Translations under genes and position numbers: made by a program | Shown here: piece by piece, positions 60,493 to 64,000 of the stretch | Layout of the letters: every line of letters begins with the position of its first letter | How positions within the stretch are numbered: position 1 is the first letter of the stretch | The notes under the pieces: generated by a model | The model's input: the letters and a program-made list of their open reading frames with translations, nothing else | What the model was told of the DNA's origin: nothing | Databases searched by the model: none | DNA from: Cupriavidus taiwanensis | GTDB taxonomy: Bacteria; Pseudomonadota; Gammaproteobacteria; Burkholderiales; Burkholderiaceae | Assembly: GCF_900249755.1 (NCBI RefSeq) | Contig: NZ_LT976853.1 | Location: 1,565,253 to 1,629,252 of the forward strand | Length of the DNA: 64,000 nt | Direction: 5' to 3'

Positions 60493-61344
60493 TCAGCCCG
60501 CGGCGCGCTCGGCGGCTTCCAGCGTATTGATCAGCAGCATGGTGATGGTCATCGGCCCCACCCCGCCAGGCACCGGCGTGATGTAGCCGGCGACTTCGCG
60601 CACGCCGGCGAAGTCGACATCGCCGCACAGCTTGCCGTGGTCATCGCGGTTCATGCCGACATCGATCACCACCGCGCCGGGCTTGACCATGTCGGCCGTG
60701 ATCAGGTTGCGCTTGCCGACCGCGGCCACCACCACGTCGGCGTCGCGGGTGTGGGCGCCGATATCGCGCGTCTTGCTGTTGCAGATGGTGACGGTGGCGC
60801 CGGCCTGCAGCAGCAGCATCGCCATCGGCTTGCCGACGATGTTGGAGGCGCCCACCACCACGGCGCGGGCGCCGCGCAGCGGGAACTGGATCGATTCCAG
60901 CATCTTCATGCAGCCATAGGGCGTGCACGGGCGGAACAGCGGCGCGCCGGTCATCAGCGCGCCGGCATTGGCCACGTGGAAGCCGTCGACATCCTTTTCC
61001 GGCGCGATCGCTTCGAGCACCTTGTGGCTGTCGATGTGCCTGGGCAGCGGCAGCTGCACCAGGATGCCGTGGATGCGCGGGTCGCGGTTGAGCTGGTCGA
61101 TGCGGGCCAGCAGGTCGGCCTCGGACAGGTCGGCGGGATAGCGGTCCAGCGACGAATGGAAGCCGTTGTCCTCGCACGCCTTGACCTTGTTGCGCACGTA
61201 GACCTGGCTGGCCGGGTCTTCGCCCACCAGCACCACGGCCAGGCCGGGCTGGTGGCCGCGTTCGGTCAGGCGGGCGGCGCGCTGGGCGGCTTCGGAGCGG
61301 ATTTGCTTGGCAAGGGCGTTGCCGTCGATCAGTTGGGCAGGCAT
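60493..61344 (-). CDS. folD: Bifunctional methylenetetrahydrofolate dehydrogenase/cyclohydrolase
   Basis: The 283-residue protein is a standard FolD. The folate site includes [28 protein letters not shown], with Y and K (YVRNK) as catalytic residues. [12 protein letters not shown], the glycine-rich [30 protein letters not shown] site and [15 protein letters not shown] are conserved. It interconverts 5,10-methylene- and 10-formyl-tetrahydrofolate for one-carbon metabolism. It may begin the minus-strand run with prlC and xthA. No damage is seen. Confidence 0.97.
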   Translation of the reverse strand: MPAQLIDGNALAKQIRSEAAQRAARLTERGHQPGLAVVLVGEDPASQVYVRNKVKACEDNGFHSSLDRYPADLSEADLLARIDQLNRDPRIHGILVQLPLPRHIDSHKVLEAIAPEKDVDGFHVANAGALMTGAPLFRPCTPYGCMKMLESIQFPLRGARAVVVGASNIVGKPMAMLLLQAGATVTICNSKTRDIGAHTRDADVVVAAVGKRNLITADMVKPGAVVIDVGMNRDDHGKLCGDVDFAGVREVAGYITPVPGGVGPMTITMLLINTLEAAERAAG

Positions 61345-61527
61345 GGAGGCAGGGCCGGATGATGGCGAGAAGGTGGTGAGAACGTGGTGAGAAGAGTGCG
61401 GCGCCCGGTCCGCGCAGGCGCGCGGCGGGGGCCAAAGGCGGAATTATAAGGGTTGCGCGCGGCCTGCCGCACGCTGCTTGACCGCCGGCAGCGATGCCTC
61501 CGCCCCGGCGCTGGTAGCATCGCCTGC

Positions 61528-62208
61528 ATGCCTACCGCGCTTGCCCCGACGCTGTCCGATCCGCTGCTGGTGCTGCTGTCCGTATGCGGACTGCTGTGGG
61601 CGCTGACGCGCCGGCCGTGGCGGCTGCTGCGCCGCGATGCGCTGCAGAATGCCTGGCTGGGGGCGATGCTGCTGGTGGCGCTGCTGTGGACGGTGCGCGC
61701 GACGCTGGCCGGCGGCATGGTGATCCAGCTGCTCGGCGCCACGCTGATGGTGACGCTGTTCGGGCTGCCGCTGGCGCTGCTGTCGCTGTTCGCCGCGGAC
61801 GTGATCTCGCTGCTGGGGCTGGAATACCTGGCCGGGCACGGCTGGAGCCAGTTCGACTGGGCCGCGCTATGGGTGCGCTATGTCTGGCTGGCGCTGCTGC
61901 CGGCGCTGGTCTCGGCGGGCCTGCAGGCGGCGATGCGGCGCCTGCTGCCGCGCCACCCGTTCGTCTTTATCCTCGGGCATGGGTATTTCACTGCTGGCCT
62001 GGCGGCGCTCGGCGCCGGGGCGGCGCAGGCGGCGTGGCGCCACCTGACCATGCCGGGACAGCCGCTGAGCCTGGCCGACACGCTGCTCGGCGCCGTGATC
62101 CTGGCGTTTGGCGAGGCGTTTCTGACCGGCATGCTGGTCGCGGTGTTTGTGGTCTATCGGCCACAATGGGTGGTTACGTTCCGTGACGAGGATTACCTGC
62201 GCGGCTGA
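61528..62208 (+). CDS. Integral membrane protein, energy-coupling-factor permease-like
   Basis: The ATG at 61528 gives 226 residues with about six membrane helices. The pattern (LQNAWLGAMLLVALLWTVRATLAGGMVIQLLGATLMVTLFGLPLALLSLFAADVISLLG and ILGHGYFTAGLAALGAGAAQAAWRHL) resembles the CbiM/energy-coupling-factor permease family and COG3235-type predicted membrane proteins. These may carry nickel, cobalt or vitamins. No ATPase or partner genes are nearby, so the call is tentative. It is divergent from folD. Confidence 0.65.
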   Translation: MPTALAPTLSDPLLVLLSVCGLLWALTRRPWRLLRRDALQNAWLGAMLLVALLWTVRATLAGGMVIQLLGATLMVTLFGLPLALLSLFAADVISLLGLEYLAGHGWSQFDWAALWVRYVWLALLPALVSAGLQAAMRRLLPRHPFVFILGHGYFTAGLAALGAGAAQAAWRHLTMPGQPLSLADTLLGAVILAFGEAFLTGMLVAVFVVYRPQWVVTFRDEDYLRG

Positions 62209-62233
62209 GCCGGGGTGCGGCAGGGGGTGAGGA

Positions 62234-62273
62234 AGGGGCGCAGAGGGGCGCAGTGGGGCGCAGTGGGGCGCAG
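62234..62273. repeat. Tandem 10-bp repeat
   Basis: Four units of (A/T)GGGGCGCAG lie head to tail in the gap between the membrane-protein gene and the response-regulator gene, which converge. They fall outside coding DNA and could vary in number. Confidence 0.75.
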
Positions 62274-62318
62274 GTGCGGCCCAGGGCCGCACCAGGCAAG
62301 GGGGCAGGCGCCAGCCGC

Positions 62319-62951
62319 TCAGCTGTTGCGCGACAGCGCCAGGCGCAGCAGGTCGGCGACGGTGTTGACGTTGAGCTTTTCCATGATGTTGGCGCGGTGC
62401 GCCTCGACGGTCTTGATGGAAATGCCCAGGTCGTCGGCGATCTGCTTGTTCAGGCGGCCGGCCACGATGCGCTCCAGCACCTGCTGCTCGCGCGTGGTCA
62501 GCTTGCCCAGCAGGTCCTTGGCGGCGCGCTGCTCGCGGGCGGTGGAGTGGTCGGTGCGGGCCTTCTGCAGCATGCGCTCGACCAGCGCGCGCAACTCGGA
62601 TTCATCGAAGGGCTTCTCGATGAAGTCGATCGCGCCGCGCTTCATCGTCGATACCGCCATCGGCACGTCGCCGTGGCCGGTGATGAAGACGATCGGAATG
62701 TCGATCTGCTCGGCCAGCATGCGCTCCTGCAGCTCCGGTCCGCTCATGCCGGGCATGCGCACGTCCAGGATCAGGCAGGACACCTGGCTGGCGTCGTAGG
62801 CGGCGAGGAACTGCTCGGCGCTGGTGAAGCTGCGCACCTGATAGCCATTGCCCTCCAGCAGCCAGGTCAGCGAGTCGCGCATGGCTTCATCGTCGTCGAC
62901 GATGAACACGGTCTCGCCGCGGTGGGGCGTGGGGTTTGGCGTTGCGGTCAT
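62319..62951 (-). CDS. FixJ-type response regulator (receiver plus LuxR helix-turn-helix)
   Basis: The ATG at 62951 gives 210 residues. The receiver domain shows VFIVDDDEAMRDSL (acidic pocket), CLILDVRMPGMSG (phospho-acceptor aspartate, about D62) and IEKPFDESEL (lysine). The C-terminal LuxR domain is LTTREQQVLERIVAGRLNKQIADDLGISIKTVEAHRANIMEKL. This FixJ/TodT-type layout is usually paired with a PAS-containing histidine kinase. The gene downstream in the window (63120 onward, same strand) is such a kinase, cut by the window end. Target genes are unknown. Confidence 0.93.
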   Translation of the reverse strand: MTATPNPTPHRGETVFIVDDDEAMRDSLTWLLEGNGYQVRSFTSAEQFLAAYDASQVSCLILDVRMPGMSGPELQERMLAEQIDIPIVFITGHGDVPMAVSTMKRGAIDFIEKPFDESELRALVERMLQKARTDHSTAREQRAAKDLLGKLTTREQQVLERIVAGRLNKQIADDLGISIKTVEAHRANIMEKLNVNTVADLLRLALSRNS

Positions 62952-63119
62952 GTAGTCTCCTCGGGACAACAATTCATTGCTGCGAAGTGTAACCGGCAGC
63001 GGCCCTCTGTGGCGAGACAGGCCCCCCACGTCGGAGGGGGGAGCGGCGCAGCCGGGTGCCAGGCATCCGATGATGCGCAAGGGTGCGCGCGGCCCGCGTG
63101 GGCGGGCTCTGGTTTCTTG

Positions 63120-64000
63120 TTATTCGGCCGGCGTTTCGGCCGGCGCCGATTGCAGCGGCAGCATGATCTTGAATGTACAGCCGATGCCGTCGATATTGTT
63201 CTCGACCCACAGCCGGCCCTGGTGCGACTCGATGATCGAGCGGCAGATGTTCAGCCCCATGCCCATGCCGTCTGACTTGGTGCTGAAGAAGGGCTCGAAC
63301 AGCCGCTCCTTGGTGGCCTCGTCGACGCCGGGCCCCTGGTCGATCACGTCGATATGGACGTTGTCGCCGATCTCGCCCGCCTCGACCCGCGCGTGCAGCC
63401 GCACCACGCCGCCGGCACGCAGCGCCGGCAGCCCGGCCATGGCCTCGACCGCGTTCTTGAGCAGGTTCACCAGCACCTGCTCGATCAGCACCGGATCCAC
63501 ATACACCGTCAGCGGCGGCGACGGCAGCCGGGTCAGGATGGTGACGCGGCGGCGCGTGGCCTCCAGGTCGGCCAGGCCCACGGCGTCGGCGACGATGTCG
63601 TGCAGCGCGGCCTCGCGCCGCTGCGGCTGGCTGCGCTTCACGAAGCCGCGGATGCGGCTGATGATGGTGCCGGCCCGCACCGCCTGCGCCGAGGTCTTCT
63701 CCAGCACCGGGATCAGGTCTTCGGGCGTGCTGCGCCCCGAATGCAGCCGCGCCACGGCACCCATGCAGTAGTTGTTGATCGCGGCCAGCGGCTGGTTCAG
63801 CTCGTGCGCCAGCGACGACGCCATCTCGCCCATGGTGGTCAGGCGGCTGGTGAACTGCAGGCGCTCTTCATGCTGGCGCGCCATTTCCTCGGCGGCCTTG
63901 CGCACGGTGATGTCGGTGGCGATCTGCATCTGCGCCAGGTGGCCGTCGACCCACTGGATATAGCGGCGGCGCACCTCGAACCACTTCTGCATGTCCGGCA
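63120..64000 (-). CDS. Sensor histidine kinase, C-terminal part (cut by window end)
   Basis: The open frame reaches the window edge, so the N-terminus is missing and the in-frame ATG at 63992 is internal. The seen part starts in a PAS/PAC-like segment (MQKWFEVRRRYIQWVDGHLAQMQIATDIT). It has the H-box MGEMASSLAHELNQPLAAINN, then an N-box NLLKNAVEAM, DQGPGVD, and a G2 box GMGMGLNICRSIIESHQG, ending near residue 290. This is a FixL/DctB-type kinase, with conserved catalytic residues. It is upstream of the FixJ-type regulator on the same strand, 168 bases away, forming a two-component pair. Confidence 0.93.
   Translation of the reverse strand, partial: PDMQKWFEVRRRYIQWVDGHLAQMQIATDITVRKAAEEMARQHEERLQFTSRLTTMGEMASSLAHELNQPLAAINNYCMGAVARLHSGRSTPEDLIPVLEKTSAQAVRAGTIISRIRGFVKRSQPQRREAALHDIVADAVGLADLEATRRRVTILTRLPSPPLTVYVDPVLIEQVLVNLLKNAVEAMAGLPALRAGGVVRLHARVEAGEIGDNVHIDVIDQGPGVDEATKERLFEPFFSTKSDGMGMGLNICRSIIESHQGRLWVENNIDGIGCTFKIMLPLQSAPAETPAE

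Overview
The window is a high-GC, densely coded piece of a betaproteobacterial chromosome, most likely a Cupriavidus species (Burkholderiaceae). The evidence is the set of Bug-type solute receptors, the Burkholderiales-type porin, the family I.2 lipase with its foldase, the ketone-body and polyhydroxybutyrate (PHB) genes, and the order thrS-infC-rpmI-rplT-pheS-pheT-ihfA-merR. From memory this order matches chromosome 1 of C. necator H16; no search was run. I see no phage, insertion sequence or CRISPR array.

Region by region. 1-8.3 kb: the end of an MFS transporter, then a sugar-acid catabolic locus made of porin and aldehyde dehydrogenase (minus strand) and GntR regulator, Bug receptor, enolase-superfamily dehydratase, RraA-fold aldolase, uronate-dehydrogenase-like enzyme and SMP-30 lactonase (plus strand). 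It reads as an oxidative uronate/aldarate pathway. 8.4-10.1 kb: a lipoprotein glycoside hydrolase that could feed it. 10.2-15.5 kb: a FAD oxidoreductase with its FadR-type regulator, a PilZ protein, and lipase plus foldase. 15.5-22.1 kb: ETF-ubiquinone oxidoreductase, an SDR enzyme, a TRAP transporter and a thioesterase. 22.3-30.1 kb: a PAS-LuxR regulator, scoAB, two small cysteine-rich metal-protein candidates, 3-hydroxybutyrate dehydrogenase, an alpha/beta hydrolase, a RidA protein and relA. This is a ketone-body/PHB-mobilisation neighbourhood beside the stringent-response synthetase.

30.1-38.8 kb: tRNA-Val, thrS, infC (initiating at AUC), rpmI, rplT, pheST, ihfA, a MerR regulator and tRNA-Pro. 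38.9-41.9 kb: small genes, including an 86-residue protein under a near-consensus LexA box and a candidate small RNA with an orphan terminator. 41.9-51.1 kb: the giant NAD-glutamate dehydrogenase, a CoA-transferase, a secreted TDGAK-repeat protein and a Bug receptor beneath a perfect IclR-like palindrome. 51.4-54.4 kb: two identical tRNA-Lys(CTT) genes in 93-bp direct repeats enclosing a LysR regulator and an 8-oxoguanine-deaminase-like enzyme. 54.5-64 kb: a SulP transporter, a MarR regulator, exonuclease III, oligopeptidase A, folD, a membrane protein, and a FixJ-type regulator with its kinase (cut by the window end).

Functions are assigned from recognisable motifs and gene order only. The most attractive leads are the SOS-controlled small protein, the candidate small RNA, the ATTGTA/TACAAT inverted repeats shared by the ketone-body promoters, and the uronate pathway in which an RraA-fold protein replaces the expected KdgD-type dehydratase.
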